Assembly: GCA_027487555.1 (NCBI GenBank)
Contig: JAIYDI010000047.1
Location: forward strand, 62,001 to 126,000
Length of the DNA stretch: 64,000 nucleotides
Direction of reading: 5' to 3'
DNA from: Hyphomicrobiales bacterium
Lineage (GTDB): Bacteria; Pseudomonadota; Alphaproteobacteria; Rhizobiales; Devosiaceae
The notes beneath the pieces are model-generated. The model did not search any database. It was not told the origin of the DNA and saw only the letters and a program-made list of their open reading frames with translations. Below, piece after piece: positions 44,414-53,642 of the stretch. Within the stretch, counting starts at the first letter, position 1, and every line of letters begins with the position of its first letter. A program made the translations under genes and the position numbers.

Positions 44414-45288
44414 GGTGTAACTCCGGAATGGGGCTCGTTGCGGCTGATGAGGCCGGCGTTCGGGCGGCTCGCCACATAGGCGAAGATGGCCTCGGTGCCG
44501 GCGGCGATGGCGCGGAAACTGGCGCGCTCGCCCTCGATGAAAATGGCCTCGCCTGTCGCGAGCAAGACCTGGTCGAAGGCCAGCGCCCCGGCGGTGACCA
44601 GCAGCCAGGCCTCGCCTTGGGTGTCGAGCGCCCAGCTGGCGCCCGGTTCGAAGCAAAGGCGCTCGACGATGAAAAACGGGCTCTCGGCCAGTACATCACG
44701 GCCGGTCCTCGGCCGGGCCGCAGCCACATCCGGCACGCGCTGCTCGGGAGCACTGGCAATCATGGCCAGATCCGCATGCAAGGGACGGGCATTGCCATTG
44801 TCGAAAAGCCGATAGGTCGTATCGCTGCGCTGTTGCACTTCGACAATCACCAACCCCGCGCCGATGGCATGAATTGTGCCGGCGGCGACCAGGACGGCTT
44901 GCCCGGCGGCGATTGGCTGCCACCTGGCGAGCGCGGCGATGGAGCCATCGGCGATGGCGTTGCGCAGTTCGGTGTGCGAAAGATCGCGGGTGAGCCCGAC
45001 CGCGATTTCGGCATCTGGTGCTGCCGCGAGCACATACCAGGCTTCTGTCTTGCCGTTCGGCTGCCCCAGCGACTGCGCAAGGCGGTCGTCGGGGTGCACC
45101 TGAAGCGAAAGCGGCGCACTGGTGAACAGCAGCTTCAGAAGCAGGGCGGCTGGTGGTGCGTCGCTGCTCGCGCGCTCGAACCAGACCTCGCCGATCGGCT
45201 TGCCGTCGCTCAGCCGACTCCAGGGCGCGAGTTGGGTCGAACCCCAAGGCTTGTGCACGGCACGAATTGCAGCAGGCTCCATGGTCAT
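44410..45288 (-). CDS. manA: Class I mannose-6-phosphate isomerase
   Basis: Zn-dependent cupin isomerase of 292 residues that interconverts mannose 6-phosphate and fructose 6-phosphate. Features are KPWGSTQLAPW at the N-terminus, GEVWFE, the metal-binding SLQVHPDDRLAQS, GKTEAWYVL, and the second metal set with AGTIHAIGAGLVIVEVQQ and SDTTYRLFD. It is shorter than E. coli ManA, as usual for this group. GGAGGCTATCC precedes the ATG at 45288. First gene of the manA-glycosyltransferase-GH130 operon, supplying mannose phosphate for glycan synthesis. Confidence 0.88.
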   Translation of the reverse strand: MTMEPAAIRAVHKPWGSTQLAPWSRLSDGKPIGEVWFERASSDAPPAALLLKLLFTSAPLSLQVHPDDRLAQSLGQPNGKTEAWYVLAAAPDAEIAVGLTRDLSHTELRNAIADGSIAALARWQPIAAGQAVLVAAGTIHAIGAGLVIVEVQQRSDTTYRLFDNGNARPLHADLAMIASAPEQRVPDVAAARPRTGRDVLAESPFFIVERLCFEPGASWALDTQGEAWLLVTAGALAFDQVLLATGEAIFIEGERASFRAIAAGTEAIFAYVASRPNAGLISRNEPHSGVTP

Positions 45289-45349
45289 GGATAGCCTCCG
45301 ATCATGTGCTGGCGGACGCTGGCCGGCCTCCGGCGTGGAACGGCCCCCA

Positions 45350-45478
45350 TCAGGCCTTTCGACCGGGGGGCGAGACGCCTCGGACAGCCAGCGCATCGAC
45401 GGTCAAGGGCGTTGCCAAAGTCTTTTTCTGCTTCGGCTTTTTGACTTCGCGATTTCCGCTTTGTTTTTTCTTGGACAC
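45350..45478 (-). CDS. 42-residue Lys-rich conserved small protein
   Basis: Short gene with GTG start and an excellent GGAGGG ribosome-binding site six bases ahead. The product is 42 residues and very basic, containing SGNREVKKPKQKK. I recognise this signature from tiny proteins scattered through Hyphomicrobiales genomes; their function is unknown to me. No signal peptide or membrane span. It lies 61 bases upstream of manA in the same direction and could share its transcript. Just upstream is a striking long inverted repeat (45507-45551). Confidence 0.75.
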   Translation of the reverse strand: MSKKKQSGNREVKKPKQKKTLATPLTVDALAVRGVSPPGRKA

Positions 45479-45506
45479 GACAACCCTCCAGCAGGACATC
45501 TGCGGC

Positions 45507-45551
45507 AGATGCAAATTATGCCCCCGATAAATCGAAAGACAATTTGCATCT
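45507..45551. promoter_or_regulatory. Long perfect inverted repeat upstream of the small gene
   Basis: AGATGCAAATT (45507-45517) and AATTTGCATCT (45541-45551) are exact 11-base inverted copies separated by 23 bases. Two half-sites this far apart suggest a dimeric or tetrameric regulator, or a cruciform/terminator stem. The remainder of 45552-45758 is AT-rich (45600-45660) with no gene. Confidence 0.5.
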
Positions 45552-45758
45552 CACGTCTGAAATGTGAGCGATGTAGCGAATGAGCAAGGGATACGGACGG
45601 AGAATATCCGATTAATATTTATTCCTGCCAGCGGAACAATATGCCCATAGCCTCATGAACACGCGTTGCCTTTGGACGAACAGGAGATCGGTTGCGCTGC
45701 GACCCTCGGCAAACACCTACGGCGGGGGCCGCCCGCCGGGTGCTGATGTCGACATGTT

Positions 45759-45770
45759 GAGTAGTTTCCG
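45759..45770 (+). promoter_or_regulatory. FixJ-like box 2
   Basis: GAGTAGTTTCCG, identical to the box at 38286, 58 bases upstream of the dps-type gene. CTAG follows 38 bases on (45798), suggesting the same promoter layout. Confidence 0.55.
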
Positions 45771-45827
45771 GCCCTGAACGCGGCCAGGCAGGACGGCCTA
45801 GTCTCGGTCAACGGTCACTATCGGCCG

Positions 45828-46349
45828 ATGACATTCGAGAATCGGGACCAGTCCGTGCACACTACCCACAACACCTTGCCCGAGCGAGTTCGCGCGCAGT
45901 CGGTCGAACTGCTCAACCTGCACCTGTCCGCCGCCATCGACCTACAAGGGCAGCTCAAGCACGCCCATTGGAACGTGCGCGGCACAGATTTCATCGGGGT
46001 GCACCGGCTGTTCGACGAGATCGCCAGTCACGCCGCGTCCTTCGCCGATCAGCTTGCGGAGCGGTCGGCCGGCCTCGGCGGCGTGGCGCAGGGGACAATC
46101 CAGCTCGCGACCAAGCGCTCATTCCTCGTCCCCTACCCGCTCGATATCGCAGATACTACGGAGCACTGTTTTGCCGTATCAGCTACGCTCGCGGCCTTTG
46201 GACAGTCCATCCACCAAGCCGCAGGTCGCGCCACCCAGTTCGGCGACACGGACACGGCCGACCTGTTCACAGAGGTCTCGCGCGGGGTCGACCAGCAGAT
46301 CTGGCTTGTAGAGTCGCACCTTATGCCGGCAAAGGTCGTGCCCAAATGA
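45828..46349 (+). CDS. dps: Dps/ferritin-family DNA-protecting iron-storage protein
   Basis: Protein of 173 residues with the Dps fold: LNLHLSAAIDLQGQLKHAHWNVRG, where HW..G and the following DFIGVHRLFDEIASH supply the inter-subunit ferroxidase residues (His, Asp, Glu), then a C-terminal helix QIWLVESHLM. It oxidises Fe(II) with peroxide and stores iron, protecting DNA. First gene of a long operon with a receiver protein and the arginine deiminase genes, behind a FixJ-like box. A downstream GTG (45855) would shorten it by nine residues. The ribosome-binding site is weak. Confidence 0.88.
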   Translation: MTFENRDQSVHTTHNTLPERVRAQSVELLNLHLSAAIDLQGQLKHAHWNVRGTDFIGVHRLFDEIASHAASFADQLAERSAGLGGVAQGTIQLATKRSFLVPYPLDIADTTEHCFAVSATLAAFGQSIHQAAGRATQFGDTDTADLFTEVSRGVDQQIWLVESHLMPAKVVPK

Positions 46350-46846
46350 GGGGGGTCCTGCACCTGCCTGCGTCTACGGGCCCCGCCGACGCAGCATCCA
46401 TGGCCGGCACACCGCCCGAGAGAGCGACGCCAGCGCTCTCGCCTCCCGGCACTTCGCTGCGGATCCTCGTGGTCGAGGACGAGAGCATGATCGCGCTCGC
46501 CCTCTGCGAAATCCTCGAACAGATGGGGCACGAGATCTGCGGCACCGCGAGCACCGAGGCCGGTGCCGTGGGGGCCGCCCACCATACCAACCCCGATCTC
46601 ATCATCATCGATGGCCGCTTGCGTGAAGGCAGCGGCATCGCCGCCATACGCAAGATTCTCAGCGCCCGGTACGTGCCGCATATCCTCGTGAGTGGCGACA
46701 GCCTTGCTGCCGAAGACCTCGATGCGTGCGCCATCGTGATGCGCAAACCGTTCAGCGACCACGAGCTTCTGGCAGCTATTGCGCGGGCGACGGACCCGAA
46801 CACCCACACCGCATCCGGCAACAACCCACTCATGGGTGCGAAATGA
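46346..46846 (+). CDS. Single-domain response regulator
   Basis: Receiver-only protein of 166 residues. The acidic pair is in ILVVEDESMIALALCE, the phospho-acceptor Asp in LIIIDGRLREGSG, the Thr/Ser position in ILVSGDS, and Lys in VMRKPFSDHELL. It has no output domain, so it probably acts by protein contact or as a phosphate sink in the circuit that controls this operon. The ATG overlaps the dps stop (ATGA). The N-terminal 45 residues before the receiver are disordered-looking; an alternative start is MAGTPPERA at 46400. Confidence 0.85.
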   Translation: MRGVLHLPASTGPADAASMAGTPPERATPALSPPGTSLRILVVEDESMIALALCEILEQMGHEICGTASTEAGAVGAAHHTNPDLIIIDGRLREGSGIAAIRKILSARYVPHILVSGDSLAAEDLDACAIVMRKPFSDHELLAAIARATDPNTHTASGNNPLMGAK

Positions 46847-48330
46847 GCCGGGTGTACGCCCAGTCTCCCATTGTCGTGCCGCCTCCGGCACGGCCCGCAG
46901 CGGCGCACGCCGAGCCGGGCAAGCTCGGGCTGTTTTCCCTGACCGCCATCGTCATCGGTTCGATGGTCGGGTCCGGGGTATTCAACCTGCCCCAGAACAT
47001 GGCGGTCGGCGCGGGGCCGCTCGCGATCCTCATCGGCTGGGCAATCAGCGGTGTCGGAATCTTTGCCCTCGCGCTTGTCTACCAAGGTCTCGCACTGCGG
47101 AAGCCGGAGCTCAATTCCGGCCCCTATGCCTATGCCAAGGCCGGTTTCGGCCCCTTCGTGGGGTTCAACAGCGCCTGGGGCTACTGGATTTCCGCCTGGA
47201 TCGGCAATGTCTCCTATGCGGTGGTGATGTTCAGCGCGCTCTCGTATTTCTTCCCGGTCTTCGGGGAGGGAAATACCTGGCAGGCAGTCCTCGGCGCCTC
47301 TGTGGTGCTGTGGCTCATCCATGCGCTGGTGCTCTCGGGCGTCCGACAGGCAGCCTTCGTCAACATCGTCACCACCATCGCCAAGATTGCGCCAATCGTG
47401 CTGTTCATCGCAGTGGTTGTCGTGGCCTTCCGGCTCGATGTGTTCACGCTCGATTTCACCGGGCTTGCGACGCCGAGCATCGGCTCGGTGATCGATCAGG
47501 TGCGCAGCACCATGCTTGTAACGCTCTGGGTGTTCATCGGCATCGAAGGGGCCAGCATCGTCTCGGGCCGCGCCGAACGCCGCAAGGATATCGGCCTCGC
47601 CACATTCGCCGGCTTCGTCACCACGCTGTCGATCTACGCCCTCGTGTCACTGCTGTCGCTTGGCATTCTGGCGCGGCCGGAACTTGCCGCTCTCAAGAAC
47701 CCGTCAATGGCGGGGGTGCTCGAGCATGTCGTCGGGCCCTGGGGCGCAATCCTGATTGCCGTGGCGCTCGTCGTGTCGGTGCTGGGCGCCTTCCTTGCCT
47801 GGACGCTGCTCGCTGCCGAAGTGCCCTATGTCGCCTCACGCGACGGCACCATGCCGAAGGTCTTCGGGCGCGAGAACCAGCATGGGGCACCCTCAGTCTC
47901 GCTGTGGGTGACCAATGGGCTCGTGCAACTGTTCCTCATCGTCACCCTGCTTGCCAACAGCACCTATCTCGCCCTTCTCTACATCGCCTCAACGGCAATT
48001 CTCGTGCCCTACATATTGTCGGGCGCCTATGCGCTGAAGCTGGCGCTGACCGGCGAGGCCTATGCGCCCAATGAGGGGCGGGTGCGCAACATCATCTCTG
48101 GCGGGGTTGCCACGCTCTACGGCACCTGGCTCGTCTATGCGGCCGGGCCGACCTACCTGCTGATGGCCGCCATGCTCTACGCGCCGGGTATCGCCATCTA
48201 TGTCTGGGCACGACGCGAGAACGGCGAGAAGCTCTTCGCGCCCATAGAGATCGTCCTCGCCGCGGCCCTCCTCGTCGCTGGCCTCGTCGCCGCCTGGCTG
48301 ATCTTCACCGGCACTATCAGCCCCCTCTGA
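46843..48330 (+). CDS. arcD: Arginine/ornithine antiporter, APC superfamily
   Basis: Inner-membrane protein of 495 residues with about 12-13 spans. Its first helix carries the APC motif IGSMVGSGVFNLPQ, and later segments include NSGPYAYAKAGFGPFVGF and VFIGIEGASIVSGRAERRKDIG. It exchanges external arginine for internal ornithine, driving the arginine deiminase pathway. Its position ahead of arcA, arcB and arcC supports the substrate. The ATG overlaps the receiver stop (ATGA). Confidence 0.88.
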   Translation: MSRVYAQSPIVVPPPARPAAAHAEPGKLGLFSLTAIVIGSMVGSGVFNLPQNMAVGAGPLAILIGWAISGVGIFALALVYQGLALRKPELNSGPYAYAKAGFGPFVGFNSAWGYWISAWIGNVSYAVVMFSALSYFFPVFGEGNTWQAVLGASVVLWLIHALVLSGVRQAAFVNIVTTIAKIAPIVLFIAVVVVAFRLDVFTLDFTGLATPSIGSVIDQVRSTMLVTLWVFIGIEGASIVSGRAERRKDIGLATFAGFVTTLSIYALVSLLSLGILARPELAALKNPSMAGVLEHVVGPWGAILIAVALVVSVLGAFLAWTLLAAEVPYVASRDGTMPKVFGRENQHGAPSVSLWVTNGLVQLFLIVTLLANSTYLALLYIASTAILVPYILSGAYALKLALTGEAYAPNEGRVRNIISGGVATLYGTWLVYAAGPTYLLMAAMLYAPGIAIYVWARRENGEKLFAPIEIVLAAALLVAGLVAAWLIFTGTISPL

Positions 48331-48345
48331 CCAAAGGATAGGCCA

Positions 48346-49569
48346 ATGTCGCCAATGGGCACATTCTCCGAAGTGGGCAGGCTCCGCGAGGTGCTGGTGC
48401 ATAGGCCAGATCTCAGTCTGCAACGGCTGACGCCGGATAACTGCAAGGCTTTGCTGTTCGATGACGTCCTTTGGGTCAAGAAGGCCCGACAGGAGCACGA
48501 TGTGTTCGTCGATGCGTTGCGCGAGCGGGACGTGGATGTGCGGGACCTCGGCAAGATGCTGGCCGAGACGCTGGAACTGCCCGACGCGCGGGACTGGCTG
48601 CTGGATCAGCGCGTCAGCGAGACAAGCGTCGGGCTCGACCTCATGGGCGAGTTGCGTGGTTGGTTCGACGGGCTGCCCGCGACAGAGCTTGGTCGCCTGC
48701 TGATTGGCGGCATCGCAAGGGCGGAACTGCCGTTCACGCCCATGGGGCTGGTCGGCCGCACCCTGTTGCCCGAGGATTTTGTGCTTCCGCCGCTACCCAA
48801 CCAGCTCTTCACCCGCGACAGCTCATGCTGGGTGTATGGCGGAGTCGGAATCAACGCAATGTACTGGCCGGCCCGCCGGCCCGAGGCGGCCAACGTCGCC
48901 GCAATCTATCGATTCCACCCACACTTCAAGGCATCGCAGTTCGAAACCTGGTGGGATGGGTCGGAAGGCGATCCGGGCGGCGAGACGCTGGAAGGTGGCG
49001 ATGTCATGCCGCTCGCCGATGGCATCGTGCTCATTGGCATGGGCGAACGCACCACGCCCAAGGCGGTATCAGCGGTAGCGCGTGCGCTGTTTGCGGCAGG
49101 CGCCGCGAAACGCGTGATTGCGGCGCTGATGCCGGCAGACCGCTCCTTCATGCACCTCGATACGGTATTCACGTTCTGCGACCGCGACCTCGTGACCATC
49201 TATCCGCCGGTGGTCGACCGCATAGGTGCCTTCTCGCTGCGGCCCGGCAAGCTGCATGGTGAGCTCGATATCACCGATGAAAGCGAGCCCTTCATCACCG
49301 TCGTGCAGCACGCGCTTGGGCTCAAGACCCTGCGGGTGATCGGCACCGGCGGCGATGACTACGAGGCCGAGCGCGAGCAATGGGATGACGGCAACAACCT
49401 GCTCGCCATCGAGCCGGGCGTCGTCATCGGCTACGACCGCAACGTCTATACCAACACCGTGCTGCGGGCGGCGGGCATCGAAGTCATCACCATCGAAGGC
49501 TCGGAACTGGGACGCGGCAGGGGCGGAAGCCACTGCATGTCCTGCCCGATCCGTCGCGACGCGCTCTGA
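48346..49569 (+). CDS. arcA: Arginine deiminase
   Basis: Enzyme of 407 residues converting arginine to citrulline and ammonia. Signature segments are [15 protein letters not shown] at the start, [36 protein letters not shown], and the catalytic Cys in [15 protein letters not shown] near the C-terminus. AAAGGA precedes the ATG, 15 bases after arcD. Second step enzymes arcB and arcC follow. Confidence 0.95.
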   Translation: MSPMGTFSEVGRLREVLVHRPDLSLQRLTPDNCKALLFDDVLWVKKARQEHDVFVDALRERDVDVRDLGKMLAETLELPDARDWLLDQRVSETSVGLDLMGELRGWFDGLPATELGRLLIGGIARAELPFTPMGLVGRTLLPEDFVLPPLPNQLFTRDSSCWVYGGVGINAMYWPARRPEAANVAAIYRFHPHFKASQFETWWDGSEGDPGGETLEGGDVMPLADGIVLIGMGERTTPKAVSAVARALFAAGAAKRVIAALMPADRSFMHLDTVFTFCDRDLVTIYPPVVDRIGAFSLRPGKLHGELDITDESEPFITVVQHALGLKTLRVIGTGGDDYEAEREQWDDGNNLLAIEPGVVIGYDRNVYTNTVLRAAGIEVITIEGSELGRGRGGSHCMSCPIRRDAL

Positions 49570-49582
49570 GGGGAACAGCATC

Positions 49583-50584
49583 TTGCCCGACAACATCCAT
49601 GGTCGCAGCGTCCTGACGCTCGACGATCTCAGCCCATCCGAAATCCGCTTCCTCCTGGCGCTCGCGAGCGAGCTCAAGTCCGCCAAGCGCTCGGGCACGG
49701 AGCGGCAATTGCTTGCGGGCCGGAACATCGCCCTGATCTTCGAAAAGGACTCGACCCGCACACGCACGGGCTTCGAGGTCGCCGCCTTCGACCAAGGCGC
49801 GCATGTCACCTTTTTGGGCCCCAGCGGCAGCCATATCGGCCACAAGGAATCGATGAAGGACACGGCCCGCGTCCTTGGGCGGATGTATGACGCCATCGAG
49901 TATCGCGGCTTCGAACAAAGAGTCGTCGAAGACCTCGCGAAATATGCCGGGGTGCCGGTGTATAACGGCCTCACCGACCAGACGCACCCGACCCAAACGC
50001 TGGCCGATTTCATGACAATGCGGGAATTCACCCACAAGCACCTGTCGGACCTGAGTGTCGCCTTTGTCGGAGACGGGCAGGACAACGTCGCGTTGTCGCT
50101 CGCCATCGGCGCTGCAAAGGTAGGGATCGACATGCGGATCGCCTCGCCAAAGGCCTTGTGGCCCGACGAGGCCTTCGTCGCCCACTTCAACGATCTCGCC
50201 GCGGATACCGGCGCGAAGCTGAGGGTCACAGAGGTGCTCGGCGACGCCGTGAAGGGCGCCGATTTCGTCTACACAGACGTTTGGCTCTCAATGGGCGGAG
50301 ACGAGGCGGACTGGGGTCGCCGGATCGAACTGCTGACGCCCTATCGCGTCACCGAGGCGGTCATGGCTGGTTGCGACAATGAGTATGCCAAGTTCATGCA
50401 CTGCCTGCCCGCCTTCCACGACGCGAGCACCGAGGTGGGAGCCGATATTGAGAAGCGCTTCGGCATTTCCTGCATGGAGGTGACCGACGAGGTCTTCGAG
50501 AGCGCTGCCTCCATCGTCTTTGCACAGGCGGAAAACCGCATGCACACGATCAAGGCGATCCTCGTCGCCACCCTTGCAGGATAG
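49583..50584 (+). CDS. arcB: Catabolic ornithine carbamoyltransferase
   Basis: Protein of 333 residues that phosphorolyses citrulline to ornithine and carbamoyl phosphate. Carbamoyl-phosphate site [16 protein letters not shown], then [20 protein letters not shown], the amino-acid-side loop [29 protein letters not shown] and MHCLPAFHD. It starts at TTG 49583, with AGGGGAAC upstream. The length and the long SMG loop match catabolic enzymes. Between arcA and arcC. Confidence 0.95.
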   Translation: MPDNIHGRSVLTLDDLSPSEIRFLLALASELKSAKRSGTERQLLAGRNIALIFEKDSTRTRTGFEVAAFDQGAHVTFLGPSGSHIGHKESMKDTARVLGRMYDAIEYRGFEQRVVEDLAKYAGVPVYNGLTDQTHPTQTLADFMTMREFTHKHLSDLSVAFVGDGQDNVALSLAIGAAKVGIDMRIASPKALWPDEAFVAHFNDLAADTGAKLRVTEVLGDAVKGADFVYTDVWLSMGGDEADWGRRIELLTPYRVTEAVMAGCDNEYAKFMHCLPAFHDASTEVGADIEKRFGISCMEVTDEVFESAASIVFAQAENRMHTIKAILVATLAG

Positions 50585-50588
50585 CGCC

Positions 50589-51527
50589 ATGAAGATTGTC
50601 GTCGCACTGGGCGGCAACGCCCTGCTCAGGCGCGGAGAACCGATCACCGAAGTGGCGCAGCGCCGCAATATCCGCCTTGCGGCCGTGTCTCTGGTGAAGC
50701 TGCTGCATGCCGGACATTCGCTCGTGGTCACCCACGGCAACGGCCCGCAGGTCGGGCTGATTGCGCTTCAGGCGGCTGCAGGCCCGACTGATGGGCGCTA
50801 CGGGCTCGATCTTCTCGGGGCCGAAAGCCAGGGCCTCATCGGCTACCTGCTGGAGCAGGAGTTGCGCAACCTCATGCCCCGCGAGACGATGATCGCAACT
50901 GTGCTGTCACAGGTGCTGGTGGATGCGGCCGATAGTGCGTTCATGCACCCCCAAAAGCCCATCGGCCCCGTCTACGACGAGCCGACGGCCCGGGCGCTCG
51001 CGCGGCAGAACAGCTGGGTTTGCGCGCCGGACGGGCCCTATTGGCGCCGCGTGGTCGCCTCGCCGCAACCGCTCGATATCCTTGAACTCCCCGCCATTCG
51101 CCTCCTCGCCGATCACGGCGCCCTCGTGATCTGCCTCGGCGGCGGCGGGGTGCCGGTGGTCCGCAACGCCGATCGCAGGCTCGAGGGCATTGAAGCCGTC
51201 ATCGACAAGGACAGTGCCAGCGGCCTCCTCGCCAATACCATCGGGGCCGAGATGCTGCTGATGCTCACCGATGTCGACGCCGTCTATACTAATTACGGCA
51301 CGGCAGAGGCGCGCTCGATCATCAGCATGGGGCCCGATGCCGAGCTCGGCAATAACGCGTTCGCACCGGGCTCCATGGCCCCCAAGGTCGATGCGGGCCT
51401 GCGTTTCGCCATTGCGAGCGGCAAGGACGCCCGCATCGGCCGCATCGAGGATGCGCTGGCCATAGTCGCCGGCAAGGCCGGTACCATCCTCATGGCCGAG
51501 GACAAGGGCACGGAGTTCCGGACCTGA
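50589..51527 (+). CDS. arcC: Carbamate kinase
   Basis: Amino-acid-kinase-fold enzyme of 312 residues that makes ATP from carbamoyl phosphate, the energy-yielding step of arginine fermentation. Motifs: VVALGGNALLRRG, VVTHGNGPQVGLIALQ, VICLGGGGVPVVRN, EAVIDKDSASGLLANTIGAE, LTDVDAVYTNYG and APGSMAPKVDAGLRF. Start at 50589, four bases after arcB. Last gene of the dps-arc operon; the next box and operon begin 14 bases past its stop. Confidence 0.95.
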   Translation: MKIVVALGGNALLRRGEPITEVAQRRNIRLAAVSLVKLLHAGHSLVVTHGNGPQVGLIALQAAAGPTDGRYGLDLLGAESQGLIGYLLEQELRNLMPRETMIATVLSQVLVDAADSAFMHPQKPIGPVYDEPTARALARQNSWVCAPDGPYWRRVVASPQPLDILELPAIRLLADHGALVICLGGGGVPVVRNADRRLEGIEAVIDKDSASGLLANTIGAEMLLMLTDVDAVYTNYGTAEARSIISMGPDAELGNNAFAPGSMAPKVDAGLRFAIASGKDARIGRIEDALAIVAGKAGTILMAEDKGTEFRT

Positions 51528-51540
51528 CCGTTGGGCTAAT

Positions 51541-51552
51541 GAGTAGATTCCG
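51541..51552 (+). promoter_or_regulatory. FixJ-like box 3
   Basis: GAGTAGATTCCG, one base different from the boxes at 38286 and 45759, followed at the same distance by CTAAGG (51579). It starts 14 bases after the carbamate kinase stop and 102 bases ahead of the efflux operon's first ATG. Confidence 0.5.
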
Positions 51553-51653
51553 AGGGCACGCACCGCCTACCGCCCTTGCTAAGGTCATGTTCGATTGCGC
51601 CCGATCAAGAGCTGCAGCTCAATGGCCCAGCACCGGCGCTGCGGGAGGGATCA

Positions 51654-52931
51654 ATGCTCGCCGCCACCCCTGACATCGCGGATCTGCTCAAGCTCAAGGC
51701 CAAGCCAAGCTGGTGGCGGCAGCACTTGCGTCTCGTGATCTTTGTCGCATTGGCGCTCGCACTGCTCATGGGCGGCACAGGGTGGTGGTGGAATGCCACG
51801 AAGCGGGCGACGGCCATCCACTATGTGACCAGCGCCGTCTGGACCGGAGACCTCGAAGTCACCGCCTCGACCATGGGCACCGTCGAGCCGATCACGGAGG
51901 TTGAGGTCGGCAGCGAGGTATCCGGCACCGTCACCAAGGTCTATGTCACCTACAATGACAAGGTTGCCGCCGGGCAGGTGCTCGCCGAGATCGGCACTGA
52001 CCAGCTCGCCGACCAGTCGAAGCGCACGAAGTCTCTCCTCGATTCCGCCCGCGCCAGCGTCATCGACCGCGAGGCTACCCTGATGCAGGCCAATCGCGAT
52101 CTCGCCCGCCTCAGCCTTCTGGCGGTGCGCGGACTCGCATCGGACGAGGATCTCGAAAAGATCCAGACCGTACAAGTGCAGGCCTCGGCGGCCCTTGCCA
52201 TCGCCTCTGCGCAGGTGAAGGTCGCCGAAGCCGATCTGGCGTCGAACCAGACACAAATCGAGAAGGCCTCGATCCGTGCGCCGATTACCGGCATCGTTCT
52301 CGACCGGGCCGTCGACACGGGCCAGACGGTGGCGGCCTCGCTGCAGTCGCCGGTTTTGTTCACACTTGCCGATGACCTGCGGCTCATGCATGTGGTCGTC
52401 GATGTCGACGAGGCCGATGTCGGCACTGTGAACGAGGGCGATCGTGCCACCTTCACAGTGGAGGCCTTTCCCGACCGCGTGTTCGACGCCATGGTCATCC
52501 AGGTGCGCTTCGCGCCTGTCACCGTCAGCGGAGTGGTGAGCTACAAGTCGGTGCTATCGGTCGACAACGCCGAGCTGCTGCTGCGCCCGGGCATGACGGC
52601 ATCCGCCGAGATCGTGACCGACGAGATCGCCGGCGCTCTGCTCATTCCAAATGCCGCGTTGCGCTATGCTCCTGCGATCGCGACGGCCAAGTCCAGCGGT
52701 GGAGGCCTGTTCGGCGGCGCGATGGCCCCCCAGCCGACAACGGCCACAGATGCGGCAACGACGACATCTGGCATCGTGGCCAACCAGCGTCAGGTCTGGG
52801 TACTGCGGGCGGGTACCCCTCAGATGCTAGCCATTACCACTGGCCTCACGGACGGCACTTCCACTGTGGTGCTGTCGAGTGATCTTGCCGCAGGCGACAT
52901 GGTGATCACCGCCGCGAAGGCGGGTGGCTAA
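51654..52931 (+). CDS. Periplasmic adaptor (membrane fusion) protein, MacA/HlyD type
   Basis: Protein of 425 residues. One N-terminal membrane anchor (LRLVIFVALALALLMGG) is followed by the lipoyl and coiled-coil regions (EVEVGSEVSGTVTKVYVTYN, VAAGQVLAEIGTDQLADQSK, KASIRAPITGIVLDRAVDTG) and beta-barrel segments. It bridges the inner-membrane ABC exporter to an outer-membrane channel. I chose ATG 51654 because GGGAGGGA precedes it; a longer frame starts earlier without conservation. First gene of a three-gene MacAB-type export operon. Confidence 0.9.
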   Translation: MLAATPDIADLLKLKAKPSWWRQHLRLVIFVALALALLMGGTGWWWNATKRATAIHYVTSAVWTGDLEVTASTMGTVEPITEVEVGSEVSGTVTKVYVTYNDKVAAGQVLAEIGTDQLADQSKRTKSLLDSARASVIDREATLMQANRDLARLSLLAVRGLASDEDLEKIQTVQVQASAALAIASAQVKVAEADLASNQTQIEKASIRAPITGIVLDRAVDTGQTVAASLQSPVLFTLADDLRLMHVVVDVDEADVGTVNEGDRATFTVEAFPDRVFDAMVIQVRFAPVTVSGVVSYKSVLSVDNAELLLRPGMTASAEIVTDEIAGALLIPNAALRYAPAIATAKSSGGGLFGGAMAPQPTTATDAATTTSGIVANQRQVWVLRAGTPQMLAITTGLTDGTSTVVLSSDLAAGDMVITAAKAGG

Positions 52932-53642
52932 TTGGCCGACGCTCCGTTGATCGTGCAGCTTGTCGGGTTGACCAAGGTATTCGGGGAGGGGGAAGGCCGG
53001 GTGGAGGCGCTGCGCGGCGTGTCGCTGGATATCGCCGAAGGCGAGTTCGTCGCCATCATGGGCCCGAGTGGCTCGGGCAAATCCACCTGCATGAACATTG
53101 TCGGCTGTCTTGATGCGCCGACTGGCGGGCACTTCCTGTTCCGCGACGTGGATGTCGGAGCGCTGTCGCAGGACCAGTGCGCGCTGCTCAGGCGACATTA
53201 TATCGGCTTCATATTCCAGGGCTACAACCTGTTGGCGCGGACCTCGGCGCTCGAGAATGTCGAGCTGCCGCTGATCTATCGCAATGTCGGCGCTGCCGAC
53301 CGGCGTGCGCTTGCAATGAAGGCGCTCGAGGACGTGGGCCTCAAGGGGTGGGAGCACCATACATCGAGCCAGCTGTCGGGCGGGCAGCAGCAGCGTGTCG
53401 CCACCGCCCGCGCCATCGTCACCGAGCCGCAATTGCTGCTGGCCGACGAGCCGACCGGCAATCTCGATACCGCGCGCAGCGAAGAGATCATGGACCTGCT
53501 CACCGGCCTCAACCGCAGCAAGGGCATCACCATCGTCATGGTGACGCATGAGCCAGACATGGCCGCCTACGCCCAGCGGATCGTCACCTTCCGCGACGGC
53601 CTGATCGAAAGCGATGTACCAGCGCAGCAGGCGACGAGATGA
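52932..53642 (+). CDS. ABC exporter ATP-binding protein, MacB/LolD type
   Basis: ATPase of 236 residues with Walker [17 protein letters not shown], signature [16 protein letters not shown], Walker [14 protein letters not shown] and the H-loop [13 protein letters not shown]. It pairs with the MacB-type permease, here as a separate chain rather than the fused form. The start codon seems to be TTG directly after the adaptor's TAA. The permease overlaps its end by four bases. Confidence 0.9.
   Translation: MADAPLIVQLVGLTKVFGEGEGRVEALRGVSLDIAEGEFVAIMGPSGSGKSTCMNIVGCLDAPTGGHFLFRDVDVGALSQDQCALLRRHYIGFIFQGYNLLARTSALENVELPLIYRNVGAADRRALAMKALEDVGLKGWEHHTSSQLSGGQQQRVATARAIVTEPQLLLADEPTGNLDTARSEEIMDLLTGLNRSKGITIVMVTHEPDMAAYAQRIVTFRDGLIESDVPAQQATR

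Noticed and set aside
42902..44479. Rightward 525-codon open frame
   Set aside because: Antisense to the glycosyltransferase gene.
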